From Bryobacterales bacterium (GTDB taxonomy: Bacteria > Acidobacteriota > Terriglobia > Bryobacterales > UBA6623), in assembly GCA_028819215.1 (NCBI GenBank), contig JAPPMG010000034.1, positions 1-64,000 on the forward strand: DNA of 64,000 bases, given 5' to 3'. The position numbers and the translations under genes were made by a program. The notes beneath the pieces are model-generated. The model had not been told where the DNA came from. It made no database searches and saw only the letters and a list, made by a program, of their open reading frames with translations. The stretch's first letter is position 1. The number at the start of each line of letters is the position of its first letter. This document shows, in pieces, positions 45,388-54,968 of this stretch.

Positions 45388-45862
45388 AGCTCGCCACGGT
45401 CGAGATCGAAACGTCCAAGACCTCCGCGACCTCGCGGAAGGCCAACCCTTGCGCCCGCAGCAGCAGGCATTCCTTTTCCATTGCCGTCAGCGTGTTCCAT
45501 GGAAGCCGCGAGAAGCGCAATGACCGGTCCTGTTCTTCCCATCCGGGAGAGTGGGCGTTTGCTGCCTCGAGATCCTTCCACTGGTCTTCGTCCAGCAGCA
45601 GGGGCCGCGACTTCTTGAGGCTGTCGAGCATCAGGTGTCGGCCGACGCGGTAGATCCAACCCTTGGGATTGGCGATCTCCTCGCCATTGCTGCGTGCGTG
45701 AAAGAAGCGGATGAAGGTCTCTTGCGCTATGTCCTCGATGTCGTTGGTGCTGCTGACGCCAGTGCGCAGGTAGCGCACCAGGTTTGAGAAGTGCTCCTCG
45801 AAGAGCCTCTCCGTTTCCCATGCGGCCTGCGTGGTCGCGTCGGGCTGACCGAATGCAGGCAC
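45299..45862 (-). CDS. ECF-type RNA polymerase sigma factor
   Basis: A sigma-70-family factor of 187 residues from GTG 45862, chosen because GAGG lies 6 bases upstream and the product then starts at the family's usual position. The sigma-2 region (FEEHFSNLVRYLRTGVSSTN, DIEDIAQETFIRFFHA) and sigma-4 helix-turn-helix (LAFREVAEVLDVSISTVASY) are clear. The ORF extends upstream to 46039 with a proline/arginine-rich leader, which is less plausible. It overlaps the downstream zinc-finger gene. The pair probably controls the TonB receptor. Confidence 0.85.
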   Translation of the reverse strand: MPAFGQPDATTQAAWETERLFEEHFSNLVRYLRTGVSSTNDIEDIAQETFIRFFHARSNGEEIANPKGWIYRVGRHLMLDSLKKSRPLLLDEDQWKDLEAANAHSPGWEEQDRSLRFSRLPWNTLTAMEKECLLLRAQGLAFREVAEVLDVSISTVASYVTRGIKKLRKSVAKPSETPKSRRAAPLR

Positions 45863-46131
45863 AGAAAACCTCGCTCGCTCCGATCGCCACCGATTAGCCC
45901 AGCACTCCCAAGACGATTGAGCGGGCCCTTCTTGCGGCAATCGAGGCTGCAACTCGATTGTCGGCTGCGAGCGCCGCAATGTCAAGCGTTGCTCGCCCGG
46001 CCAGTTGGGGCGGCTGGGGGCAGGGAAACGGCATGGCAAGGATGGCTCTGTTGCGGGTCGACTTGCGCGTAGCCGGCAACTTCCCTTGCGCGCGGCTCAC
46101 GCGGCCACAGCCTTCCGGGAGAGTCTTGCTG

Positions 46132-46902
46132 CTACACCAGTTGCTCATCGTCGGTAGTGTCTGCCTCTCCCTCCAAGAGGCCGTATTCTCGAAGCACCTT
46201 TGCTACGCCGGGAGGCCAGACGGTGTCGTCTGGCCGGAGGGGATGCCACCCACGCTTGGGTGCTTTCCGGTCGGGATAGGCAGGGGTTAGCTCCGGGCCG
46301 AACGCTTCCCGCAGCTTGCGCTGGACAGCGGGCGGCCAGTAGGTCGGATCGGGTTCGCGAACCGGGTGTTGGCGTGGACTGTAGCCGACGAGTTCCTCGA
46401 ATGTATAGCAGCACTCTTGAGGGACCTCGCGGTCCCAGGACGCGCGACGCGCCTTCCAGATGGAATCCTGGTAAACTGTCGCAACTCTAAGGTTCCCGCA
46501 GCGGGCGTCGAGCCGAGCCATCTTGCGGATCGCGATCTTGCGCGCATACTTCCAACCCTCGGCTAGCATCGCTTCACCTTCCCGCTGGAATAGCCCGGGA
46601 CACTCTTGGCGTGCGTAGTGCAGGTCCATCCTGCAGCGCCACGCTCTCTCATGCCAGCGTTTGAGCTTCTTCGGCCCGACCGGGTAGTGCTCGATTTGCA
46701 GCAACCAGCGGATCGACCGCGTGGCGAGATAGACGCACCCTTGACGCAGCGAGTCGGCGAATTCGCGGATCTCCTCGACGAGGTGCTCCCAGTCAATGGC
46801 GTCAAGGTCTCGCTCAAGCAAAGCCTCCTGCTGCTGCCGGGACCAAGTCCAACGATCCGTAGCGTATAGGGGCGGCTCGCTGCCAACAGTGTGATCCGCC
46901 AC
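46132..46902 (-). CDS. DUF29-family protein
   Basis: 256 residues of the uncharacterised DUF29 family. The family pattern is present as DRWTWSRQQQEALLERDLD, then IDWEHLVEEIREFADSLR and a conserved helical core with LQIEHYPVGPKK. The C-terminal part adds about 90 residues of repeated R-E-P-D-P-TYWPPAVQRKLRE-type sequence, seen twice (also DDTVWPPGVAKVLREYG). Predicted cytoplasmic. A diverged paralogue follows upstream on the same strand (47063-47722). No neighbour suggests a function. Confidence 0.75.
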   Translation of the reverse strand: MADHTVGSEPPLYATDRWTWSRQQQEALLERDLDAIDWEHLVEEIREFADSLRQGCVYLATRSIRWLLQIEHYPVGPKKLKRWHERAWRCRMDLHYARQECPGLFQREGEAMLAEGWKYARKIAIRKMARLDARCGNLRVATVYQDSIWKARRASWDREVPQECCYTFEELVGYSPRQHPVREPDPTYWPPAVQRKLREAFGPELTPAYPDRKAPKRGWHPLRPDDTVWPPGVAKVLREYGLLEGEADTTDDEQLV

Positions 46903-47062
46903 GTTCCGATTGTACTGGGCGGCTCTCGACCCCGGGCGAAGTGGGTTCGTGGACTGCGAGATGGGAGCGAACAGCCCTCAGCCGAGGCCTTCCGGCTGCT
47001 CCGAGGCTTGAGCGGCAGACCTTGCAAGGTTGGTCGCAGCACAATGCAAGGGCGAGTTGCTC

Positions 47063-47722
47063 TCAGCGTTTCGAATCATCCGGATAGGTCAGCGCCGGCC
47101 CGAACACTTCCCGCAACTTCTGCGTCACGCCTAAAGGCCAGACTGCCGGATCGGGCTCGCGCGATCCGTGCTGTGTGTGTGGACCGTATCCGGCGATCTC
47201 TTCGAAGGGGTAGTGGCAATCTTCGGGGACGCTGCGGTCCCAGCGTTCGCGGTCCCGACTCCATAGAGCCTTGGTCAGAATGGCGTTGTCGGCCTTAGAC
47301 CCCGTGTCTCGCCACGCTAGTTTGGTGTCCAGCCATGCCATACGTCGCACCGCGTCGCCGCGTGCATATCCCCAGCTTTCTTCTAGGATCGAGTCAAGGT
47401 CGTCTCGGACGAGTCCCGGGTTCTTCTTGTGCTCGTGGTGCAGGCGCTTCCGCGCCCGCCATGCCTTGGCTCTCCAGGCGCTGATCTGCTTGGCATCCGC
47501 CGGGTAGAACTCGATTTGCAGCATCCAGCGGATCGCGTGAGTGCATTGACTGACCCAGTCGCAGCGTTCGTGCCGAGGGTCAAATTCGTCGATCAGTTGT
47601 TCCCAGTCGATCACGGCTAGGTCGCGCTTCTGCAACGCCTCGACCTGCTGGGTCGCCCAAGTCCACCGGCACCTGTCGTGCAAGGGGTATTCGTCGTCGA
47701 CGGAGGTCTCAGACACGCTCAC
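47063..47722 (-). CDS. DUF29-family protein, second paralogue
   Basis: 219 residues, sharing the CRWTWATQQVEALQKRDL, VIDWEQLIDEF and LQIEFYPADAKQ core with the neighbouring gene, and the C-terminal REPDPAVWPLGVTQKLREVFG motif once. The two genes arise from a tandem duplication, separated by about 160 bases. ATG 47722 starts MSVSETSVDDEYPLHDR. Role unknown. DUF29 genes are often found in multicopy arrays in cyanobacteria and proteobacteria. Confidence 0.75.
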   Translation of the reverse strand: MSVSETSVDDEYPLHDRCRWTWATQQVEALQKRDLAVIDWEQLIDEFDPRHERCDWVSQCTHAIRWMLQIEFYPADAKQISAWRAKAWRARKRLHHEHKKNPGLVRDDLDSILEESWGYARGDAVRRMAWLDTKLAWRDTGSKADNAILTKALWSRDRERWDRSVPEDCHYPFEEIAGYGPHTQHGSREPDPAVWPLGVTQKLREVFGPALTYPDDSKR

Positions 47723-47989
47723 ATTGTAGGGACCTGTGAGCGGAAAGCTCGGCTAGCGATACGTCACCATCAGCGCGGAGGGGCTGGGCGGCCCGGTGCC
47801 CGACTTGCGCAATTGCGAACAACCGGGAACGTTCCGGGCGACATCGTCGGGGGCGTGAACATCCCGAATCGAGCCGGTGGGCACGCGACCGATGGGAGGG
47901 AGCCAGGTTCCTATAATGGTTATCCGGTTCGATGCCCGGCGCTGCCCTTGATCGGCGGTGGGGCGCGAGCCCCCGGGAGGCTGCCGCTC

Positions 47990-48865
47990 TTGCACTGGAT
48001 TGACTACTACCGCCCTCGCACGCTGGAGGCCTGCTTGGAGGCGTTCGCCGAGCATGGCGCGAGCGCTCGGGCGCTGGCCGGCGGCACGGACCTGCTGGTG
48101 CAGATGCGCGCCGGGCGCTTGGCCAACAATGTCGTGGTCGACGTCAAGGCGGTTCCCGAACTCAACGAGATCCGCTACGAGCCCGGCGTTGGCCTGACAC
48201 TGGGCGCGGCCGTGCCCTGCTATCGCATCTATGGGGACCCGACTGTGCGGCGGGAGTATCCGGCGCTGATCGACAGCGTCTCGATGATTGGCGGCACGCA
48301 GATCCAAGGGCGGGCCTCAGTGGGCGGCAACCTCTGCAATGCCTCGCCCAGTGCCGATGCGGTGCCGCCGCTGATCGCCCTCGGTGCCACCTGCCGCGTG
48401 GCTTCGGTCGCCGGCGAGCGCGAGATCCCGGTCGAGGACTTCTGCACCGCGCCGGGGACGAACGCGCTGGGCGAGCGCGAGGTCTTGGTATCTCTTAACC
48501 TGCCCGCGCCGTCTCCCGGTTCCGGAGCCTGCTATCTGCGCTTCATCCCGCGCAACGAGATGGACATCGCCGTGGCGGGCGCCGGGGTATCGGTCAGGCT
48601 GGCGAATGGCTGCTTTGACTCCGGGCGCGTGGCGCTGGCCGCCGTCGCCGCCACGCCGTTGCTCGTTCCCGAGGCCGGCGCCGCGCTGAGCGGCCAGCCG
48701 GTTGGCAGCGCCGCGATTGCAGCGGCCGCCGCCGCGGCCAAGGCAGCAGCCCGGCCGATCAGCGACATGCGGGGCACGGCCGAGTACCGCAGCAACCTGT
48801 GCGAGGTATTGACCCGGCGGGCCTTGGAGAGGGCCGTGGAACGGGCTGGCGGCACGCTTGGCTAG
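47990..48865 (+). CDS. FAD-binding (medium) subunit of a molybdenum hydroxylase
   Basis: A CoxM/XdhB-type flavoprotein of 291 residues that binds FAD and passes electrons from the Fe-S subunit to an acceptor. It shows ALAGGTDLLVQMRAG (FAD-binding) and TQIQGRASVGGNLCNASP (FAD/Fe-S contact), and a C-terminal CO-dehydrogenase flavoprotein domain. The TTG start at 47990 is preferred because GGGAGG at 47975-47980 precedes it with 9-base spacing and the product then begins LHWIDYYRPRTLEACLEAF as in the family. The small and large subunit genes follow at once in the order M-S-L. Confidence 0.85.
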   Translation: MHWIDYYRPRTLEACLEAFAEHGASARALAGGTDLLVQMRAGRLANNVVVDVKAVPELNEIRYEPGVGLTLGAAVPCYRIYGDPTVRREYPALIDSVSMIGGTQIQGRASVGGNLCNASPSADAVPPLIALGATCRVASVAGEREIPVEDFCTAPGTNALGEREVLVSLNLPAPSPGSGACYLRFIPRNEMDIAVAGAGVSVRLANGCFDSGRVALAAVAATPLLVPEAGAALSGQPVGSAAIAAAAAAAKAAARPISDMRGTAEYRSNLCEVLTRRALERAVERAGGTLG

Positions 48866-48881
48866 GCGGGGAAACATCGAG

Positions 48882-49367
48882 ATGCAATCCATTCACGTAC
48901 GGACCAAGATCAACGGCCAGGCGGCCGAGTTCCTGTGCGAGCCGCGCCAGTCGCTGCTTGAGGTGCTGCGCGACGTGCTGCGCCTCACGGGGACCAAAGA
49001 GGGCTGTAACGACGGCAATTGCGGCGCCTGCACGGTAGAGATGGACGGGCGCATCGTTCCGGCCTGCCTCGTGCTCGGCGCGGAGGCCGAGGGCGCGGAC
49101 ATCCTCACGATCGAGGGGATCGCCGAAGGCAGCGCGTTGCACGAGCTCCAAAATGCCTTCCTCGAGGGCGCAGCCCTGCAGTGCGGCGTTTGCACGCCGG
49201 GCTTCATCGTCGCCTCCAAGGCGCTTCTGGAAAGGAACCCGGACCCCAGCGAGGAAGAGATCCGTTTCTGGCTGGCGAACAATCTTTGCCGCTGCACCGG
49301 CTACGACAAGATCGTGCGCTCGGTGCAGGCGGCCGCCGAGAAAATGCAGCAGGAGACCACGTCATGA
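48882..49367 (+). CDS. [2Fe-2S] small subunit of a molybdenum hydroxylase
   Basis: A CoxS/XdhC-type subunit of 161 residues: plant-type ferredoxin cysteines C42, C47, C50 and C62 (GCNDGNCGAC), and helical-domain cysteines C101, C104, C136 and C138 (CGVCTPGF; CRCTGY). ATG 48882 with GGGGAAA upstream is preferred over the TTG at 48858, which would overlap the FAD gene. Its stop overlaps the large-subunit start by four bases (ATGA). The set is separate from the isoquinoline-type enzyme at 3.6 kb and carries its own FAD subunit. Confidence 0.9.
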   Translation: MQSIHVRTKINGQAAEFLCEPRQSLLEVLRDVLRLTGTKEGCNDGNCGACTVEMDGRIVPACLVLGAEAEGADILTIEGIAEGSALHELQNAFLEGAALQCGVCTPGFIVASKALLERNPDPSEEEIRFWLANNLCRCTGYDKIVRSVQAAAEKMQQETTS

Positions 49368-51709
49368 GCACGTCCACACTGGGACCCAAGAGCACGTCGG
49401 CCGCTCCGGCCGGCAAGTCAGGCAACGGAGCGCCGCGCCGCGACAGCTACGAGCCCAACATGGTGCTCGCCACGCAGACATTCGATGTGGTCGGCACGCG
49501 GCCGGTGCGCCACGATGGCGCGGACAAGGTGACCGGCCGGGCGCTCTACGGTGCAGATCTCACACTCGCCGGCACGCTGCACGGCGCCATCTTGCGCAGC
49601 CCGCACGCGCATGCCAGGATCCGCTCCATCGACACATCCAAGGCCGAGCAGATGGACGGCGTGCATGCGGTCGTCACCGCCGACGACCTGCCCGAGGCGG
49701 AAGACAAGCTCGTTGACGTGGGAGAGGGCGACACGCGTTTGTCCTATGTCCACGGGAACGTCCTCGCCAAGGGCAAGGTGCTGTACCAAGGCCATGCCGT
49801 GGCCGCGGTCGCCGCGCGCAATCAGCATGTCGCGTTGGAGGCGGCCAACGCCATCGTGGTGGACTACGAGCCGCTGCCGAGCTACATGACCGCGCCGGAA
49901 GCGATGGCCGCGGACGCGGAACTGCTGCATTCGGACCTGCGCATGAAGGAGTTCGGGGAGCAGACCGACAAGCCCTCCAACGTGGCCGAGCATTTCCACT
50001 GGACCGCGGGCGCCGTTGACGAGGGGTTTGCGGGCTCGGACGTGGTGGTGGAGCGGACGTTCGACACTTCGACGGTCCACCAGGGCTACATCGAGCCGCA
50101 CAACGTGACCGCGCTTTGGAACCACGACGGCCGCCTGCACATCTGGTGCTCCACGCAGGGCGCTTTCGTCGTGCGCGACGTGACCTCGAAGATCTTGGAG
50201 ATCCCGGTCTCGAACATCAAGGTCACGCCGATGGAGATCGGCGGCGGCTTCGGCGGCAAGATCCCCGTCTACATGGAGCCGGTCGCAGCCCTAATGTCGC
50301 GCAAGACCGGCCGGCCGGTCAAGATTGTCATGTCGCGCGAGGACGTCTTTACCGGGACCGGGCCGACGCCCGGGTCACACGTCCGTGTGAAGGTAGGGGC
50401 CTCGGCGGACGGCAAGATTCAGGCCCTGGAGGCCACGCTGGCCTACGAGGCCGGCGCCTATCCGGGCTCGTTCGTGGCACCGGGCGGCATGTGCGTCTTC
50501 GCCGCCTACGACTGCGCCAACCTCTCGGTCGATTGTTACGACGTAGTCGTCAACAAGCCCAGCTCGGCGGCCTACCGAGCGCCCGGCGCGACGCAGGCAG
50601 CGTTCGCCGCCGAGCAGGTGATCGACGAGGTGGCGTCCAAGCTCGGCCTGGATCCCGTGGGCTTCCGGATGCGCAATGCCGCCAAGGAAGGCACGCGTCG
50701 CGCCGACGGTCCCAAGTTCCGGCGCATCGGCTGCGAGCAGGTGCTGCAGGCCGTCCGGGACCACCCGCACTATTCGGCGCCCCTCACCGGCTCGAACCGG
50801 GGCCGCGGGGTGGCCGTGGGCTTCTGGTTCAACGTCGGCTTGGAGTCCAGCTGCACCTTGAACGTGAACACGGACGGCACCGTCCATCTGGTGGAGGGCT
50901 CCACCGACATCGGCGGCACGCGTACCTCGATTGCGATGCAGGCGGCAGAGGTGCTGGGAATCGCGGCCGAGGAGATCCTGCCGGAAGTCGTCGACACGGA
51001 TTCGGTCGGATTCACATCGGTCACCGGCGGCAGTCGCACCACCTTCGCGACCGGCTGGGCCGCGCACGACGCCGCCCAGAAGATCGTCGCCGAGATGAGG
51101 GTCCGCGCGGCCAAGCTGTGGTCCGTGGAGGTCGAGCAGGTGGAACATGCCAAGGGCGTGTATTCGTCGAACGGCAACAGCATCGCCTTCCGCGATCTGG
51201 CTGCCATGTCCAGCAAGACCGGCGGCCCGGTCAGCGCCACCGCCACGGTCAAGCCGAGAGGCGTTGGCGGCTCGTTCTCGGCGAACATCGTCGACGTCGA
51301 AGTGGATCCGGAAACCGGCAAGGTGGAGATCTTGCGGTTCACCGCGGTGCAGGATGTCGGCAAGGCCGTGCATCCGAGCTATGTCGAGGGCCAGATGCAG
51401 GGCGGATCCGTGCAGGGAATCGGCTGGGCGCTCAACGAGGAGTACTTCATGGGGGCCGACGGCACGATGAAGAACAGCAGCCTGCTGGACTACCGGATGC
51501 CGACGACGTTGGACCTGCCGATGATCGACACGTGCATCGTCGAGGTTGCCAATCCCGGCCACCCGTTCGGTGTCAGGGGCGTGGGCGAAGCCAATATCGT
51601 CCCGCCGCCGGCGGCGATCGCCAATGCGATCCACCGGGCAGTGGGGGCGCGCATGCAGCGGCTCCCGATGAGCCCGCCGGCAGTCTGGGCGGAGGTGGCC
51701 GGAAGCTAG
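49364..51709 (+). CDS. Molybdopterin-binding large subunit of a molybdenum hydroxylase
   Basis: A CoxL/XdhA-like catalytic subunit of 781 residues containing the molybdopterin-cytosine-dinucleotide and substrate site. Motifs: GGGFGGK (about residue 292), the loop AYRAPGATQA in the active-site position, and C-terminal GVGEANIVPPPAAIA carrying the catalytic glutamate. The AYRAPGATQA loop differs from the VAYRCSFR of aerobic CO dehydrogenase form I and from the AYRGAGR of form II, so CO oxidation is unlikely. A different aldehyde, purine or aromatic substrate is more probable. It is coupled to the small subunit by ATGA. Confidence 0.88.
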   Translation: MSTSTLGPKSTSAAPAGKSGNGAPRRDSYEPNMVLATQTFDVVGTRPVRHDGADKVTGRALYGADLTLAGTLHGAILRSPHAHARIRSIDTSKAEQMDGVHAVVTADDLPEAEDKLVDVGEGDTRLSYVHGNVLAKGKVLYQGHAVAAVAARNQHVALEAANAIVVDYEPLPSYMTAPEAMAADAELLHSDLRMKEFGEQTDKPSNVAEHFHWTAGAVDEGFAGSDVVVERTFDTSTVHQGYIEPHNVTALWNHDGRLHIWCSTQGAFVVRDVTSKILEIPVSNIKVTPMEIGGGFGGKIPVYMEPVAALMSRKTGRPVKIVMSREDVFTGTGPTPGSHVRVKVGASADGKIQALEATLAYEAGAYPGSFVAPGGMCVFAAYDCANLSVDCYDVVVNKPSSAAYRAPGATQAAFAAEQVIDEVASKLGLDPVGFRMRNAAKEGTRRADGPKFRRIGCEQVLQAVRDHPHYSAPLTGSNRGRGVAVGFWFNVGLESSCTLNVNTDGTVHLVEGSTDIGGTRTSIAMQAAEVLGIAAEEILPEVVDTDSVGFTSVTGGSRTTFATGWAAHDAAQKIVAEMRVRAAKLWSVEVEQVEHAKGVYSSNGNSIAFRDLAAMSSKTGGPVSATATVKPRGVGGSFSANIVDVEVDPETGKVEILRFTAVQDVGKAVHPSYVEGQMQGGSVQGIGWALNEEYFMGADGTMKNSSLLDYRMPTTLDLPMIDTCIVEVANPGHPFGVRGVGEANIVPPPAAIANAIHRAVGARMQRLPMSPPAVWAEVAGS

Positions 51710-51786
51710 GCTGCGGTTTGCGACACGCCGAGCGCCCAAATATTTCGAGACGCCAACTGGCGTGCTGAGAGGAGAACTGCTTACAC

Positions 51787-52677
51787 ATGTCCAATGTCTT
51801 GATGGAATCGAATATTCCGAGCATTCCGCTGCTGTCTCGCGGCAAGGTTCGCGACCTGTACGCCGTCGGCGACGACCAGCTGCTGATGGTCGCCTCCGAT
51901 CGAATCTCTGCGTTCGATGTCGTGCTTCCGACGCCGATCCCGCGCAAGGGAGAGGTGCTGACCAAGCTTTCGATCTTTTGGTTTGACTTCCTCAAGGACG
52001 TTATCGGCACGCATTTCATCACTGCGGATGTCTCGGAGTACCCGCCGGAATTGTCCGACTACAGGGACCAGCTCGAAGGCCGCTCGATGTTGGTGAAACG
52101 GTTGGAAATGTTCCCCATCGAGTGCGTTACGCGCGGCTACATCGTGGGCTCGGGCTGGAAGGACTACCAGCGCACGGGATCGGTTTGCGGAATCACGCTG
52201 CCCGAGGGCCTGCAGGAGTGCGCCAAGCTGCCTGACTCGATCTTCACCCCCGCCACCAAAGCGGTCGAGGGCCACGACGAGAACATTGGCTTCGACCAGG
52301 CTGCCGAGCTCGTCGGAAGCGAGATGGCGGCCCGGCTGCGCGACCTGACGATCAACATCTACGAGCGCGCCTCCCAGCACGGGCTGGGGCGGGGCTTGAT
52401 CCTGGCCGACACGAAGCTGGAGTTCGGCATGCTTGACGGCGAGATCGTGCTCGGCGACGAGGTGCTCACGCCCGACTCGTCGCGGTATTGGCCGCTGGAC
52501 CTGTACCAGCCGGGCCGGGGCCAGGAGTCGTTTGACAAGCAGTACGTGCGCGACTATCTCGAAGAGGTGAAGTTCAACAAGCAGCCGCCGGGGCCAGAAC
52601 TGCCCGACGATGTTGTCGCCAACACGTCTCTGAAATACGTAGAGGCGTACGAGACCATCACCGGCACGTCGCTCTAG
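51787..52677 (+). CDS. purC: Phosphoribosylaminoimidazole-succinocarboxamide synthase
   Basis: The eighth step of purine synthesis, ATP-dependent ligation of aspartate to CAIR. 296 residues, longer than E. coli PurC and typical of the yeast ADE1-like and actinobacterial form. Motifs: SRGKVRDLYAVGDDQLLMVASDR near the N-terminus, then VEGHDENIGF and LILADTKLEFG, and DEVLTPDSSRYWPLDLYQPG toward the C-terminus. ATG 51787 lies 15 bases after GAGAGGAGAA. It is possibly a single-gene unit between the hydroxylase set and the exported-sugar-enzyme cluster. Confidence 0.94.
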   Translation: MSNVLMESNIPSIPLLSRGKVRDLYAVGDDQLLMVASDRISAFDVVLPTPIPRKGEVLTKLSIFWFDFLKDVIGTHFITADVSEYPPELSDYRDQLEGRSMLVKRLEMFPIECVTRGYIVGSGWKDYQRTGSVCGITLPEGLQECAKLPDSIFTPATKAVEGHDENIGFDQAAELVGSEMAARLRDLTINIYERASQHGLGRGLILADTKLEFGMLDGEIVLGDEVLTPDSSRYWPLDLYQPGRGQESFDKQYVRDYLEEVKFNKQPPGPELPDDVVANTSLKYVEAYETITGTSL

Positions 52678-52748
52678 GACGATGGCCTCCGCCGATCCCG
52701 GGCGGGGCAGTGCGCCGGGAGCGCGAGAGGGTGGTAGAATCCGTTGCG

Positions 52749-53618
<870 letters not shown>

Positions 53619-53816
53619 CCTCCGCCGGCGCGACCGCGCCGCTTCTGGCCCGAGGGCGTGGCCGGCTCCCAGCGACGCGCACTTCGGCGCTCGGCTCAGC
53701 GGCGGGCTCAACGCGGTAGAGCGACGAGTTCGGACTCGCGCGACCGTGTTCGGCAGCGGAGAGGGCTTCAAGCTGCAGTGCGACGCGGCACCCGGGGCAT
53801 TCCGTATGATGTAGGC

Positions 53817-54968
53817 ATGTCTACGCCCCAGGTTGTCAATCGACGGGAGTTCGTTCGCGGCGGAAGCGCCGCGGCGCTGGCAGTTGCGCTGGAAGCGAAG
53901 GCTGCCCCCGGCAAGTCCGAGCCTGCCGCCGAATGGCGCAACCGCAATCCCGACATGGCGTATCGGCGCCTAGGTCGCACCAACTACATGGTTTCGGAGA
54001 TTGTCTGCGGCGGCAACACGATCGCTCCGGACAACTTCCGCCACGTGGAGGAAGCCATCGAGCGCGGCTTGAACTACCTCGACACGGCGCCGGCATACGG
54101 GCGCGGCCTCAGCGAATCGGGCTACGCCAAGGTGATTGCCGGTTCCAAGCGCGAGCGAGTCTTCCTGAACACCAAGGTCAGCGTCTGGAGCAGCAACCGG
54201 AACGCGATCTTCAAGGCCATCTACGACAGCTTGCCGGGCTCCGAGCAGGCGAAAGCCCAGTCCAAGGTCAGTGAGGAACTCGAACGGCGGAAGGCGCTGG
54301 ATCCGGATCACATCTGCCATTACTTCGGAGGCCAGGAAGGCGCCCTGCGAGCATCCCTGCTGTCCAACGCGATGGAGCGGAAGTACGGCGACAGGGTGGA
54401 TCGGCCGTCCGAGTATCGCGATCGGCTGCTGGCTTCGGTTGACAGCAGCCTCCGAGCGCTGGGCACCGACTATCTCGACTTGCTGATGGTGCCGCACGGT
54501 GCTAACAGCGCCTACGAGGTGACCGCCTTCCCCGAGATCTTCGAAGCCTTCGAGACGCTGCGCAAGGCCGGCAAAGTCAGGCATTTCGGCCTGTCCGCGC
54601 ACAGCGATCCGGGCGGAGTCCTGGAGGGGGCTGTGGAGTCGGGACAGTACTCGGCAGCCATGGTGGCCTACAACATCATCAACCACAGCTATGTCGATGC
54701 CGCGCTGGACCGCGCGCAGGCCGCCGACTTGGGCGTGATCGCGATGAAGGTGGCGCGCCCCTGCCACCACGGCCGGGACAACGGCCTGCCCGATGACCCG
54801 CGCCGGGTGGCAATCATCGAGCGGGCCGTGCCAGGCGAGCTGTCAGTTCCGCAGAAATGCTACCTGTGGGTCTTGCGGGATTCGCGCATCGCAGCCGTGA
54901 ATTCCGAGCTGAAGAACTCAGCAATGGTGGCCGACAACCTGCCGTTGGCGGGCGCGAAGCGCGCCTAG
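53817..54968 (+). CDS. Tat-exported aldo/keto reductase
   Basis: 383 residues. The signal carries R9 R10 followed by EFVRGGSAAALAVAL. The AKR (beta/alpha)8 barrel has the catalytic tyrosine in LDTAPAYGRG, the histidine in LMVPHGAN, and FGLSAH. An unusual insert of about 70 residues (around SVWSSNRNAIFKAIYDS to MERKYGDRVD) lies between the first two thirds and is not typical. No NADPH is available in the periplasm, so a bound or other cofactor is likely. It converges with the propeller gene (stop codons overlap by 4 bases). Confidence 0.85.
   Translation: MSTPQVVNRREFVRGGSAAALAVALEAKAAPGKSEPAAEWRNRNPDMAYRRLGRTNYMVSEIVCGGNTIAPDNFRHVEEAIERGLNYLDTAPAYGRGLSESGYAKVIAGSKRERVFLNTKVSVWSSNRNAIFKAIYDSLPGSEQAKAQSKVSEELERRKALDPDHICHYFGGQEGALRASLLSNAMERKYGDRVDRPSEYRDRLLASVDSSLRALGTDYLDLLMVPHGANSAYEVTAFPEIFEAFETLRKAGKVRHFGLSAHSDPGGVLEGAVESGQYSAAMVAYNIINHSYVDAALDRAQAADLGVIAMKVARPCHHGRDNGLPDDPRRVAIIERAVPGELSVPQKCYLWVLRDSRIAAVNSELKNSAMVADNLPLAGAKRA

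Noticed and set aside
49364..51709. Aerobic CO dehydrogenase (coxL)
   Set aside because: Gene order M-S-L is shared, but the active-site loop is AYRAPGATQA, lacking the form I cysteine loop.
50116..51768. Alternative forward frame over the hydroxylase large subunit
   Set aside because: The reading frame with GGGFGGK and GVGEAN is the coding one; the alternative is Arg/Gly-rich.
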